From Stutzerimonas kunmingensis (GTDB lineage: Bacteria > Pseudomonadota > Gammaproteobacteria > Pseudomonadales > Pseudomonadaceae), in contig NZ_PISM01000020.1 in assembly GCF_002929225.1 (NCBI RefSeq), positions 124,001 through 188,000 on the forward strand: 64,000 bases of DNA, in the 5' to 3' direction. The notes under the pieces were generated by a model. The model saw only the letters and a list, made by a program, of their open reading frames with translations. It had not been told where the DNA came from and did no database searches. This document shows positions 1 through 9,196 of this stretch, one piece after another (position 1 is the stretch's first letter; every line of letters starts with the position of its first letter). The translations under genes and the position numbers were made by a program.

Positions 1-156
1 CAGGTCCGGAGCGAAGGCCTGCACCTGGTCGAGCGCGGCTTGGCCGGACTGACAGCTGAGCACTTCGAAGCCGCCGAGCTTTTCCAGAGCAATGCGCGTC
101 ACTACCTGGATGGACGGTACGTCTTCGACGTGCAGGATGCGCTTGAGCTGTTTCAT
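1..156 (-). CDS. Stand-alone CheY-like response regulator, N-terminal 52 codons (runs off the left edge)
   Basis: Translating the reverse strand from the ATG at 156 gives a receiver domain start (MKQLKRILHVEDVPSIQVV...). The acidic E11-D12 pair is visible. The phospho-acceptor Asp lies beyond the window. The first 50 residues closely match those of the receiver at 2644-3030, so the two are paralogues. The start ATG overlaps the TGA of the upstream kinase (TGATG), which implies translational coupling and a kinase-regulator partnership. Whether an output domain follows cannot be seen; the paralogue has none. Confidence 0.85.
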   Translation of the reverse strand, partial: MKQLKRILHVEDVPSIQVVTRIALEKLGGFEVLSCQSGQAALDQVQAFAPDL

Positions 157-2567
157 CACGGGCTCTCCTTGGCCTGGTCTTGTGCGGGTAGTTCGAACCA
201 GAAGCAGGCGCCCTGGCCGGGCTCGGATTCGAAGCCGATCTGCCCGCCCATGTGCTCGATCAGCTCCTTGCTGATCGCCAGGCCCAGCCCGGTTCCGCCT
301 TGCTGGCGGCTGTCGGACGAGTCTGCCTGGGCGAACTTCTGGAATACCCGCGCACGAAATTCATCGGAAATTCCCGGGCCCTGGTCTCGGACGCTGACCC
401 GTACCCGGCCGTCACTGACCCGGGCCGACAGATCGACCCGTTCTCCGGCAGGGGAAAACTTCGCTGCATTGGACAGCAGGTTGCTCAATACCTGCTGCAG
501 GCGCATGGCATCGACCGTCACGCTCACTGCCGGGCAGGCGCCGAGGTGCAGCTGCACGCCATGCCGTTCGGCGTAGCTGCCGTTGCTGCGCAGGGCCAGC
601 TCCAGCTGCGGCTGCAGCGGTTGTTCGAGCATGTCGAAGCGCATCTTGCCGGCGTGCAGCTTGTCCATGTCCAGCAGGTCGTCGATCAGCGCGCTCAGGC
701 GCTGGCTGTTCTGCTGGGCGATCTCCAGCAGCTCGTGCATCGACTCGGGTACTTCGCCCATGACGTTCGAGCAGATCAGCGCCAAGGCGCCGGTGATGGA
801 GGTCAGTGGTGTGCGCAGCTCATGGCTGACGGTGGAGATGAATTCACGCTGCAGACGCTCGATGCGCTTGCGCTCGGTGATGTCGTGCAGCACGACGACC
901 GCGCCCATGCGCTGGCCATCGGAGGTGTACAGCGGGTCGGCGTTGGACAGTACGTGCCGCGGTGCGCCATTGCTCAGCAGCACCATCTCGTGATCGATGA
1001 CGTGCTCGCCATTGAGGGCGCGGCGCAGGGGAATCTCTTCGGGTTCCAGCGGGGTGACGCCATCGGCGCGGTACAGCCGGTAGTGGCTGGCCCATTCGCT
1101 CGGCGATAACGGGGCGACATCGGCGCCATGCCACTGTTTGGCCTTCTCATTGAAGAGGGTCAGATTGCCCTCGGCGTCGCAGGCGATCACCGCTTCGCTC
1201 AGCGCCTCGAGCAGGCGCCGGTTCATTTCCTGCTGCTTGTCCAGCTCCAGCTGCTCGGCCTTGCGCGCGGTGATATCGGTAACGAAGCCGTGCCAGAGCA
1301 CCGAGCCGTCGACCTGCTGCAGCGGGGTTGCCCGCGCCTCGACCCAGATCAGCCCCTTGTGCGGGTGCTCGACACGGTGCTCGCTGTGCCAGGGCGTGAG
1401 TTCACGAGCCGCCTGGCGGATGCTGAGCAACAGGGCGCTGCGGTCGGGGCCGTGGACCCGGCCGACGATCGGCGCAAAGCTGCTGGCCAGCTGCGCCGGG
1501 CTGAGCCCGTAGATCTGCTCGACCCCTTCACTGACATAGGGAAAGCACGCCGGTCCATCGGCGCGCCAATGGAACTGGAAGAGCATGCCCGGGACCTGCG
1601 CGGCGATCTGCTGCAGGCGCAGTTGCAACTGCTCCTGATAGGCCAGGTCGTAGGCGTTGACCAGGTAGCCGCGCAGGTGCTCCTGCTCGTCATGGATCGC
1701 GGTCACGCCCAGCAGCACCGGCACCTCGTTGCCGTTCTGGTGGCGCAGGCGCCATTCGGACATGTCGCGCCGCCCGCGGTGCAGCGGCGCGGTCAGCACC
1801 GAGAAATCGGCCTCGAGCGGCACCTGCAGTTCGCTGGAAAGCAGCAGCGCCCGGCGCTGTAGCGCCTCCGGACGGAACAGCGCGGCGGTCAGCGGATGGC
1901 CGACCAGCGCCTGTTCGCTGTAGCCCAGCAGGCGTTCGGCGGTCGGGTTGACGCTGGTCACTACGCCGTCGGGGCGGGTCACCAGCACGGCGCTGGAGGC
2001 GCTGTCGAGGATCGCCTGTTGCAACGCCGCCTGCTCGGCGTGGCGGTGCGCCAGCAGATGCTGCTCGAACAGGCGGATCACCTGGCGCCCGAGGCGCTCC
2101 AGGGTCTCGCGCTGCTCCGGGCTGAGGCGGCGTGGCTGGCGGTCGATCACGCACAGGGTGCCGAGGTTGTAGCCATCCGGCGAGGTCAGCGGCGTGCCGG
2201 CATAGAAGCGGATATGCGGATCGCCGAGCACCAGTGGGTTATTGCTAAAACGCGGGTCCTGCAGCGTATCCGGTACCTCGAAGATCTCCTCGCCGGCGAT
2301 GGTGTAGGTGCAGAAGGAGATTTCCCGCGGAGTCTCGCTGACGTCGAGGCCGACGCGGCTCTTGAACCACTGACGATGATCGTCGACCAGCGAGATCAGC
2401 GCGATGGGCGTATCGCACATCTGCGCGGCCAGCGCGGTGAAGTCATCGAATGCACTGTCTTCGGGGGTGTCGAGGATTTCGTAGCGCAGTAACGCCGCCA
2501 GGCGTGACAGCTCGCGCGGCTGGACGGTGGATGGCATCGGCGTCGTGCTGTGTTGCGGTGACTCCAT
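156..2567 (-). CDS. Soluble multi-sensor histidine kinase (GAF-PAS-PAS-PAS-HisKA-HATPase)
   Basis: From the ATG at 2567 the product is about 803 residues. An AAGG lies upstream, and a longer reading frame to 2657 would run into the preceding receiver gene. Order: a GAF domain (about 40-180) of the kind that opens with 'ALLRYEILDTPEDSAFDDFTAL'-type sequence, three PAS/PAC segments (about 190-570), a HisKA H-box (VSHELRTPLTSITGAL) and a HATPase_c domain ending with GTGLGLAISKELIEHMGG. No membrane segment is evident, so cytoplasmic sensing is likely. No receiver is fused; the partners are probably the flanking single-domain receivers. The input signal is unknown. Confidence 0.9.
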   Translation of the reverse strand: MESPQHSTTPMPSTVQPRELSRLAALLRYEILDTPEDSAFDDFTALAAQMCDTPIALISLVDDHRQWFKSRVGLDVSETPREISFCTYTIAGEEIFEVPDTLQDPRFSNNPLVLGDPHIRFYAGTPLTSPDGYNLGTLCVIDRQPRRLSPEQRETLERLGRQVIRLFEQHLLAHRHAEQAALQQAILDSASSAVLVTRPDGVVTSVNPTAERLLGYSEQALVGHPLTAALFRPEALQRRALLLSSELQVPLEADFSVLTAPLHRGRRDMSEWRLRHQNGNEVPVLLGVTAIHDEQEHLRGYLVNAYDLAYQEQLQLRLQQIAAQVPGMLFQFHWRADGPACFPYVSEGVEQIYGLSPAQLASSFAPIVGRVHGPDRSALLLSIRQAARELTPWHSEHRVEHPHKGLIWVEARATPLQQVDGSVLWHGFVTDITARKAEQLELDKQQEMNRRLLEALSEAVIACDAEGNLTLFNEKAKQWHGADVAPLSPSEWASHYRLYRADGVTPLEPEEIPLRRALNGEHVIDHEMVLLSNGAPRHVLSNADPLYTSDGQRMGAVVVLHDITERKRIERLQREFISTVSHELRTPLTSITGALALICSNVMGEVPESMHELLEIAQQNSQRLSALIDDLLDMDKLHAGKMRFDMLEQPLQPQLELALRSNGSYAERHGVQLHLGACPAVSVTVDAMRLQQVLSNLLSNAAKFSPAGERVDLSARVSDGRVRVSVRDQGPGISDEFRARVFQKFAQADSSDSRQQGGTGLGLAISKELIEHMGGQIGFESEPGQGACFWFELPAQDQAKESP

Positions 2568-2643
2568 CGTCGGCGCCTTGCTGGTTCGGTGAGGGGCGTC
2601 CGGGTCGGGTAGCGTGACACGACCGGGGCTTAAGCAGTTCTGC

Positions 2644-3030
2644 CTAGTATCGGCCACTCAGCCAGATGCTGCGAATCTGCTCGGCCAGCTGCATCGGGTC
2701 GAACGGCTTGACGATCACGTCGCGCGCGCCCAGCTTGCGCAGGTGCTCAATCTCGCTCGGCTGCACCTTGGCGGTCATGAATGTTACCGGAATCCGTTCC
2801 AGGTCGATGCGCTCGCGCAGCCTGAGCAGCGTCTGCGGGCCGTCCATGCCCGGCATCATCACGTCCAGCAGGATGAAGTCGGGGGCGAAGGCTTCCACTT
2901 CCTCCAGCGCCTGTGCGCCAGAGGAGCAGGACAGCACCTCGTATCCACCAACGGCCTCCAGGGCCAGTTTGGTCACCGCCTGAATCGACGGATCGTCTTC
3001 AACGTGCAGGATGCGCCTTAGCTCGGCCAT
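2644..3030 (-). CDS. Single-domain response regulator (CheY-like receiver)
   Basis: This 128-residue protein is a complete receiver and nothing more: acidic pair E11-D12, phospho-acceptor D56 in LLDVMMPGMDG, T86 and K108 (VKPFDP). There is no DNA-binding or enzymatic output domain, so it must act by protein contact or pass phosphate on. It sits between two histidine kinases on the same strand, 46 bases after the upstream kinase stop, and has a near-identical N-terminus to the receiver at the left edge. Confidence 0.9.
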   Translation of the reverse strand: MAELRRILHVEDDPSIQAVTKLALEAVGGYEVLSCSSGAQALEEVEAFAPDFILLDVMMPGMDGPQTLLRLRERIDLERIPVTFMTAKVQPSEIEHLRKLGARDVIVKPFDPMQLAEQIRSIWLSGRY

Positions 3031-3076
3031 TGTGCCTCCGGGGGTCGTTTGCGTGCGCGTCCGCTTAACGGAAGCA

Positions 3077-6040
3077 TCAGGATCGATCTTGCGCCAGCGG
3101 CGCGACTGGTAATTCGCACCAGAAACAGGCGCCTTCGCCGGGCTCGGAATCGAAACCGATCCGGCCGTGCATGTGTTCGATCAGTTCCTTGCTGATGGCC
3201 AGGCCCAGGCCGGTGCCTTCCTTCTGGCGGCTGTCGGAGGAATCGGCCTGGGAGAATTTCTGGAATATCCGTGTGTGGAATTCAGGGGCAATGCCCGGTC
3301 CCTGATCCCGTACCGAGATTCGCACCCAGTCATCGCGTCGCTCGCTGCCGAGCGTAACGGTGCCACCCTGCGGCGAGAATTTGACCGCATTGGAGATGAG
3401 ATTGGCCAGTACCTGCTGCAACCGGTCGTCGTCTGCCATCAGCTGCACGTCCGGCGCGGGCAGCAGCTCCAGCGTGACGCCATGCTTGCTGGCGTAGCCC
3501 TGATTGGCGGCGATTGCCTGTTGCAGCTGCGCCGGCAGCGCATGCGCGCGCAGGTCGAGGGTCATCTTGCCGGCGACCAGCTTGTCCATGTCCAGCAGGT
3601 CGTCCACCAGGCGCCCCAGGCGCAGACTGTTCTGGTGGGCGATGCTGATCATCTGGCGCATGTTTGGCGAGGGTTCGCCCAGGGCACCGCCGACGATCAG
3701 GCCGAGGGCGCCGGAGATCGATGTCAGTGGCGTACGCAGCTCGTGGCTGACGATGGACACCAGCTCGCTCTTCATCCGCTCGATGCGCTTGCGTTCGGTG
3801 ATGTCGCGCACCAGGCCGATGAATCGGCGCTCGCCGTGGTGGTTGATCTGCGACACGCGCAACTCGATGGTGAAGGTTTCGCCGGTCCGGCGCAGGGCGG
3901 TGAGTTCGCGGTTCTGTTCCAGCGCGCGAGGAATGCCGCGTCTTTCGTAGGTCTCCAGATAGCCGTCGTGGGCGGAGCGGTCCGGTTCGGGCATGAGCAT
4001 CGACAGGTTGCGGCCGATGACCTCTGCGGCGCTGTAGCCGAAGATCTGTTCGGCGGCGTGGTTGAAGGTCTCGATGATGCCGCGGGCGTCGATGATGATG
4101 ATGGCGTCGATCACGTTGTCGATCAGCATGCTCAGGTAGCGCTCGCGCTCCTGCATCTCTTCCTTGGCCAGCGCCTGATCGGTGACGTCCCAGATGAAAC
4201 CGTCGCACCAGCCGACCGGGTCGTCACGCTCGTGCAGGACGCGGGCTTTTTCCCGCACGTAGACGGTCCGGCCTTCGGCATTGGTGAGTCGGTAGATGCC
4301 CTCGAAGGTGTCCTGCTCGGCGTGCTGCCGGGCCAGCTCCATATCCTCGGGATGAATCAGGCTGGCGTAGCTGCGCACACGGTCGCCGACGAAATCGCTG
4401 GCCGGGTAGCCGGTCAGGCGTTCGATGCCGTCGCTCAGGTAGCTCATGCGCCGGCGACCGTCGTTGCGGCAGCGGTAGACCACGCCCGGCAGGTTGCTGA
4501 CCATGGCGCGGAAGCGGCTCTCGCTCTTCTGCAGCGCGCGGGTGGCTTCCATCAGTTCGGTGATCTCGGTGACGAAGCCGTGCCAGAGCACGGTGCCGTC
4601 GGGACGTCGTTCGGCGGTGGCACGCCCCTCGGCCCAGAGCAGGCCGCGTTGCGGATGCTGGATGCGGAACTCCACCGAACCGGTCGTCGACCGCGCAGCC
4701 AGGCGCAGCAGTGCGGCTTTCAGCCGCGGTAGGTCCTGCGGGTGAACGTGCACCAGGGCCTGGGAGGCATCTTCCAGTAGCCGCTGCGGGTCGATGCCGT
4801 ACAGGTCACGTGCGCCCTCGCTGGCATAGAGGAAGGCATAGCGGCCGTTGGCGAAGCGCTTGAGCTGAAACACCACGCCGGGCAACAGGCTGGCGATCTT
4901 CTGTGCGCGGTCGAGCAGGCGCTGGCGACGACGGCCTTGCTGTTGCTGGCTGAACTGGTGCTGCAGCTGCACGCTGATGCGCCGTTGCAGCAGCACCGCC
5001 AGAGTCAGCAGCAGCGCCTCGGCGATCAGCCAGGCCAGGCTCCATTTGATCAGCAGCCGGCGCTCGGCCTGCTCGTGCTCCTGCTGCATGGCGCTGATGT
5101 CGCGCCAGACCAGCGCCGCTGCCAGCAGCGGCGCCGATGGCTGGGCCCGAGGGTCGCTGTGTAGGGGAATCTGGTTGAGCATATAGGTGCGGCCGTCGGC
5201 ACTCAGCAGGCGCAGGGCCATGCCGCTCTCCGGCTCGGGCAGCATGCCCTGCTGCGCCCAGTGCAGAATCTGTGTCGCCGAATGCTCGATCAGCAGCCAG
5301 TCGCCGTCGCTGCGCAGTTGCACGCCGCTGGGGGCTTCCACGTCTGCTGACTGCAGTGCCTGGCGATTGACCACCAGCGCCAGCCCGGCAGCCAGCTGAT
5401 CGCCCAGCTCGGGCAATTCCGGCAGCACGTTGTAGCCGACTTCCAGGGCGCCGATGACCTCGCCGGACTCGCTGTCGGTGGCACGCAACGGAACGATGGC
5501 GCGACTGCTGGCGCCGAGCGCATTGACCTCCATGCCGTACTGCATGCTGCCTTCGCTCATCGCGCGGTGCAGCATCGGGCGCTGCGCCGCCATTGCGTCA
5601 CCGAACCGCTCCGGTTGCTGCATGCGCAGCAGGGCGACCCCGGCGTCGCTCCAGAAGATCTGCAACTGCAGCGCACCGTGGCGTTGCATGGCGCTCCAGG
5701 CCGGGCTCAACGCGGCGCGCAGACGCTGGCGTGCCAGTTCGATACGCGCGTCGTCCATGGCCCGGCCATCGCGCAGCACCGTATCGATCTGGCGCACCTG
5801 GCGCAGCACTTCGGCATTGCCGGCCAGCGCCGTGGCGACCATGTCGGCCTGCCGCCGCTGATTGAGCTGTGCGCTCTGCAGCGCCAGGCTCTGCAGCTCG
5901 CCGTGAGTGTCGATTTCCAGGTGCCAGGCGGCATCGCGTGCGCGGTAGTCATTGAATGCCAGGCTGCCGAACAGCAGCACGAGCAGCAGACTGCCGAGCG
6001 TGAAGATCCAGTGGGGTGTGGTGATGCCGGCGTTCGTCAT
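3077..6040 (-). CDS. Membrane-bound hybrid-free histidine kinase with periplasmic sensor and multiple PAS domains
   Basis: I chose the ATG at 6040 (MTNAGITTPHWIF...), giving about 987 residues. The upstream extension to 6181 is not signal-like and has poor context. A membrane segment lies near residues 11-30. A roughly 280-residue periplasmic region follows that resembles double-Cache sensors, with regularly spaced helices. A second membrane segment lies near 325-350. Three PAS domains, a HisKA box (VSHELRTPLTSISGALGL) and HATPase_c (GTGLGLAISKELIEHMHG) complete it. The catalytic half is strongly similar to that of the kinase at 156-2567, which indicates duplication. The gene is divergent from desA. 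Confidence 0.9.
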   Translation of the reverse strand: MTNAGITTPHWIFTLGSLLLVLLFGSLAFNDYRARDAAWHLEIDTHGELQSLALQSAQLNQRRQADMVATALAGNAEVLRQVRQIDTVLRDGRAMDDARIELARQRLRAALSPAWSAMQRHGALQLQIFWSDAGVALLRMQQPERFGDAMAAQRPMLHRAMSEGSMQYGMEVNALGASSRAIVPLRATDSESGEVIGALEVGYNVLPELPELGDQLAAGLALVVNRQALQSADVEAPSGVQLRSDGDWLLIEHSATQILHWAQQGMLPEPESGMALRLLSADGRTYMLNQIPLHSDPRAQPSAPLLAAALVWRDISAMQQEHEQAERRLLIKWSLAWLIAEALLLTLAVLLQRRISVQLQHQFSQQQQGRRRQRLLDRAQKIASLLPGVVFQLKRFANGRYAFLYASEGARDLYGIDPQRLLEDASQALVHVHPQDLPRLKAALLRLAARSTTGSVEFRIQHPQRGLLWAEGRATAERRPDGTVLWHGFVTEITELMEATRALQKSESRFRAMVSNLPGVVYRCRNDGRRRMSYLSDGIERLTGYPASDFVGDRVRSYASLIHPEDMELARQHAEQDTFEGIYRLTNAEGRTVYVREKARVLHERDDPVGWCDGFIWDVTDQALAKEEMQERERYLSMLIDNVIDAIIIIDARGIIETFNHAAEQIFGYSAAEVIGRNLSMLMPEPDRSAHDGYLETYERRGIPRALEQNRELTALRRTGETFTIELRVSQINHHGERRFIGLVRDITERKRIERMKSELVSIVSHELRTPLTSISGALGLIVGGALGEPSPNMRQMISIAHQNSLRLGRLVDDLLDMDKLVAGKMTLDLRAHALPAQLQQAIAANQGYASKHGVTLELLPAPDVQLMADDDRLQQVLANLISNAVKFSPQGGTVTLGSERRDDWVRISVRDQGPGIAPEFHTRIFQKFSQADSSDSRQKEGTGLGLAISKELIEHMHGRIGFDSEPGEGACFWCELPVAPLAQDRS

Positions 6041-6355
6041 CGGCGGGCCGGCCAGAGGCGCGAGGTGCTGCGCTCGACGTACGACGTTTGCATGAGCCGC
6101 AACTTTCCAAGGCAAAAAAGAAACAATGATAGCTCTATGCCAGTACGGCCGATAGCGTCTTTCGGGAATGCACGTCAGCATGCGCCACGTACCGAAGCGT
6201 AGCGATTGCAGCCGAATCTGGCTAAAAAATCACCAGCTTTTAGACGGTCGGTCGGGCCGTTTCCTAGACTCGCCGACGCCTGGTGTTAGGCTGAAGGCAG
6301 GTGGACGCCAGCGGAGGTCTCTGGCGCACCGTTCTGCAAGAGGCACCCCGTTATC

Positions 6356-7546
6356 ATGTGGCACACCGGTTTACTCGCCCTGTCGGTCTGGCAACTCATC
6401 GCGACCACGCTGCTGCTGACTCACGTCACCATCGTCAGCGTCACGGTCTACCTGCACCGTTACTCGGCGCACCGCTCGCTGGAGCTGAATCCGGCGCTCA
6501 AGCATTTCTTCCGCTTCTGGCTGTGGCTGACCACGGCGATGAACACCCGCGAGTGGACTGCCATCCATCGCAAGCACCACGCCAAATGCGAGACCCCCGA
6601 CGACCCGCACAGCCCGGTACACAAGGGGCTGAGCACGGTCGTGCGCAAGGGCGCCGAGCTGTACATGGAGGAGGCGAAGAACGAGGAAACCCTGCGCATC
6701 TACGGCAAGAACTGCCCGGACGACTGGATCGAGCGCAACCTCTATTCGCGTTTTCCCAATACCGGCATCGTGCTGATGCTGCTGATCGACCTGGCGCTGT
6801 TCGGCGCGCTCGGCCTCACCGTGTGGGCCGTGCAGATGATCTGGATTCCGTTCTGGGCCGCCGGTGTGGTCAACGGTCTCGGTCACGCGGTCGGCTATCG
6901 CAACTTCGAATGCCGTGATGCGGCGACCAACCTCGTGCCCTGGGGCATCCTCATCGGTGGCGAAGAGCTGCACAACAACCACCACACCTATCCGAACTCG
7001 GCCAAGCTGTCGGTGCGCAAGTGGGAGTTCGACATGGGCTGGGCCTGGATTCGCCTGTTCAGCCTGCTGCGGCTGGCAAAGGTCAACCGTACCGCGCCGA
7101 TCGCCCACCGCATCGAGGGCAAGCACCAGCTGGACATGGACAGCGCCATGGCGATCCTCAACAACCGTTTCCAGATCATGGCGCAGTACCGAAAGCTGGT
7201 CATCGTGCCGCTGGTGCGCCAGGAACTGGGCCGCGCCGACGCCACGCTGCGTCATCAACTGCGCCGGGCCAAGCGTCTGCTGGCGCGGGAGCCGAGTCTG
7301 CTACAGCAGGAGCAGCAGGCGCACATCGACGACATGCTGGCGCAGAGCCAGTCGCTCAAGGTGATCTACGAGAAGCGTCTGGCGCTGCAGCAGATCTGGA
7401 CGCGAACCAGCTCGAACGGCCACGAAATGCTGGCGGCGATCAAGCAGTGGGTGCACGAAGCGGAGGCCAGCGGCATCCAGTCGCTGCGCGAATTCGCCGA
7501 GCATCTGCGCACCTATTCACTGCGCCCGTCGGTCGCCATCGCCTGA
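6356..7546 (+). CDS. desA: Membrane fatty acid (acyl-lipid Delta-9 type) desaturase
   Basis: 396 residues. The di-iron histidine boxes are intact: H34RYSAH39, H71RKHH75 and H206NNHH210. Hydrophobic segments (about 5-30, 50-62, 135-175) place it in the inner membrane. The family introduces a double bond into acyl chains of lipids or acyl-CoA using O2. The sequence and its neighbourhood near the agu/spu genes match what I recall of P. aeruginosa DesA (PA0286) rather than DesB. About 130 residues after the last box form a charged helical tail of unknown role. The upstream 175 bases (6181-6355) hold no other gene. Confidence 0.85.
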   Translation: MWHTGLLALSVWQLIATTLLLTHVTIVSVTVYLHRYSAHRSLELNPALKHFFRFWLWLTTAMNTREWTAIHRKHHAKCETPDDPHSPVHKGLSTVVRKGAELYMEEAKNEETLRIYGKNCPDDWIERNLYSRFPNTGIVLMLLIDLALFGALGLTVWAVQMIWIPFWAAGVVNGLGHAVGYRNFECRDAATNLVPWGILIGGEELHNNHHTYPNSAKLSVRKWEFDMGWAWIRLFSLLRLAKVNRTAPIAHRIEGKHQLDMDSAMAILNNRFQIMAQYRKLVIVPLVRQELGRADATLRHQLRRAKRLLAREPSLLQQEQQAHIDDMLAQSQSLKVIYEKRLALQQIWTRTSSNGHEMLAAIKQWVHEAEASGIQSLREFAEHLRTYSLRPSVAIA

Positions 7547-7575
7547 CCTTCCATCGGCTCAAGCACAAGGCCTGC

Positions 7576-7605
7576 AGCCGGCCGGAACTTTGCCTCTGGC
7601 CGGCT
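7576..7605 (+). terminator. Probable stem-loop terminator after desA
   Basis: An 8-bp perfect inverted repeat (agccggcc / ggccggct) with a 14-base loop lies 30 bases after the desA stop. A strong T-run is lacking, so termination may be partial and read-through into the GGDEF gene is possible. Confidence 0.45.
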
Positions 7606-7633
7606 CTCTGAACAGCATTCTCAACATGCAGTA

Positions 7634-7651
7634 CCGTCGCAATCGCGACGG
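7634..7651 (+). other. Small perfect hairpin in the leader of the GGDEF gene
   Basis: ccgtcgc-aatc-gcgacgg forms a 7-bp stem with a 4-base loop. It ends about 7 bases before the AGGAAG Shine-Dalgarno region of the gene starting at 7671, so it may influence translation. It has no T-tract. Confidence 0.4.
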
Positions 7652-7670
7652 TCGTTTCAGGAAGAAGGCT

Positions 7671-8669
7671 ATGCGGCTGGCGAGTAATCAGGGTGATTCG
7701 GGTATGGGCATGCTACCGGGCGGCGATGCGCAGACATTGCTCGCACTGATGCATGCGCGCGCGGAGGCTGCCCGCCTGGGCGAGCGCGAGCAACTGTTCA
7801 GCACCCTGCTGGGCGGCGTCAACGCCGTGCTCTGGGCGTTCGACTGGCAGGCGCAGCGGATGATCTACGTCAGCCCGGCCTACGAGCGCATCTTCGGTCG
7901 CTCGCCGGCCCTGCTGCTGGCCGATTACGGTGAGTGGCGCAACGCAATCTATCCGGATGACGTCGAGTTTGCGCAGAAGAGCATGCTCGCCGTGCTCGAC
8001 GAGGGCGCGGTGGAAACCCGTGAGTACCGCATCATCCGTGGCGACGGGCAGTTGCGCTGGTTGAGCGACAAGTGTTTCCTCGGCCGCCGCGCCGATCGTG
8101 GCCAGGGCCCGATCATCGTGGGTATCGCCGAAGACATCACCGAGAAGAAGCAGCTCGAAGGCGAACTGCAGCGTCTGGCCACTACCGATGTGCTGACCCA
8201 GAGCAGCAACCGCCGGCACTTCTTCGAATGCGCCCGCGGCGAGTTCGAGCGGGCGCGGCAGTTTGCTTCCTCGCTGGCGTTTCTGCTGCTGGATATCGAT
8301 AACTTCAAGCGCATCAACGACACCCACGGCCACCAGATGGGCGATCAGGTGCTGCAGAAGGTCGCCCGCTGCGGCGCCGCCGTGCTGCGCCAGAGCGACC
8401 TGTTCGGGCGCATCGGCGGTGAGGAATTCGCCGCGGTGTTGCCAGGCTGTCAGCCGGATCTGGCCGAACAGATCGCCGAACGCCTGCAGCGCGAGATCGA
8501 ACGGGTGGTGTTTACCGCCGACAACGGCGAGCGTTTCCGCGTCACCGCCAGCCTGGGCCTGACCTACCTGAAAGCCAGCGATCCCGAGCTGAGCAGCGTG
8601 TTCGCCCGCGCCGACGCGGCGATGTACACCGCCAAGCGCCTAGGCAAGAACCAGGTGATCGTCGGCTAA
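7671..8669 (+). CDS. PAS-GGDEF diguanylate cyclase
   Basis: The ATG at 7671 has AGGAAGAAGG just upstream, so I prefer it to the in-frame ATGs at 7590 and 7626; the product is about 332 residues. A PAS/PAC domain (about 50-165) ends in IVGIAEDITEKKQLE. A GGDEF domain follows with LLDIDNFKRINDTHGH and an active-site RIGGEEF. The GGEEF signature supports real c-di-GMP synthesis. No membrane segment and no clear RxxD inhibitory site were noted. In P. aeruginosa a similar PAS-GGDEF gene (PA0290, from memory) also lies near aguA. Confidence 0.88.
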   Translation: MRLASNQGDSGMGMLPGGDAQTLLALMHARAEAARLGEREQLFSTLLGGVNAVLWAFDWQAQRMIYVSPAYERIFGRSPALLLADYGEWRNAIYPDDVEFAQKSMLAVLDEGAVETREYRIIRGDGQLRWLSDKCFLGRRADRGQGPIIVGIAEDITEKKQLEGELQRLATTDVLTQSSNRRHFFECARGEFERARQFASSLAFLLLDIDNFKRINDTHGHQMGDQVLQKVARCGAAVLRQSDLFGRIGGEEFAAVLPGCQPDLAEQIAERLQREIERVVFTADNGERFRVTASLGLTYLKASDPELSSVFARADAAMYTAKRLGKNQVIVG

Positions 8670-8702
8670 CTGCGGCTAACTGCGGCTGGCTGGCTGGCTG
8701 GC
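8663..8702 (+). repeat. Short tandem repeats across the end of the GGDEF gene
   Basis: ggctaactgc is repeated twice in tandem (8663-8682) and runs into four copies of ggct/tggc. The first unit contains the TAA stop codon of the diguanylate cyclase, and the repeat supplies a second TAA just beyond it in another frame. This looks like a slippage-generated microsatellite. Confidence 0.7.
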
Positions 8703-8735
8703 CGGGCTGGCTTGCCCGCCCGGCGCGCTCTGCCG

Positions 8736-9116
8736 TCACTGGCCGAACTGCTGCCCAAGGCTCTCCATCTGCTGCTTGAACTCGGTGCATTTCGCCTGCC
8801 GCTCGGACGCGGGGACATCCTTCCACTTTGCCTCGCTCTCCTTGACGCCGTCGGCAAAGGCCGTATCGAAAGCTGCCGGGTCCATCCCGGCGCGGGTCGC
8901 CTGGGTTTTTTGCTGCTCTCTATGCTCGGCAAGTTTCTCGTCGGTGTAGTCGTCGCAGACTTTAGCTGTCACATGTATGGCGCCGCCAAACTTGGCCAGC
9001 TGCGCGTGCATGTTGGTCATCATCTGTTGATCCGACTCCTGCGCCTGAGTGATCGAGCTGATCAGCGTGAACGCTGCGGCGAGTGCCAGGGATGGCAGGT
9101 GGATGGCTGAAGACAT
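8736..9116 (-). CDS. Small exported protein of unknown function
   Basis: 126 residues with a clear signal peptide (MSSAIHLPSLALAAAF..., likely cut after TQA near residue 25). The mature part is charged, predicted helical, and has two Cys (about 53 and 109) that could form a disulphide. It lies convergent to the GGDEF gene and 80 bases downstream of another exported protein on the same strand. I do not recognise a family. Confidence 0.7.
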   Translation of the reverse strand: MSSAIHLPSLALAAAFTLISSITQAQESDQQMMTNMHAQLAKFGGAIHVTAKVCDDYTDEKLAEHREQQKTQATRAGMDPAAFDTAFADGVKESEAKWKDVPASERQAKCTEFKQQMESLGQQFGQ

Positions 9117-9196
9117 GATTGCTCCTATGATCAGTACTTGTTTTTTTGGTGCGTGGCGAGGCCTCAGTGGTTTCGGCCTGTTGGTTGTGATTCGAC

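Noticed and set aside
3167..4732. Long plus-strand frame (521 residues) over the membrane histidine kinase
   Set aside because: It is the complement of a well supported kinase gene and has the low-complexity composition of high-GC shadows.
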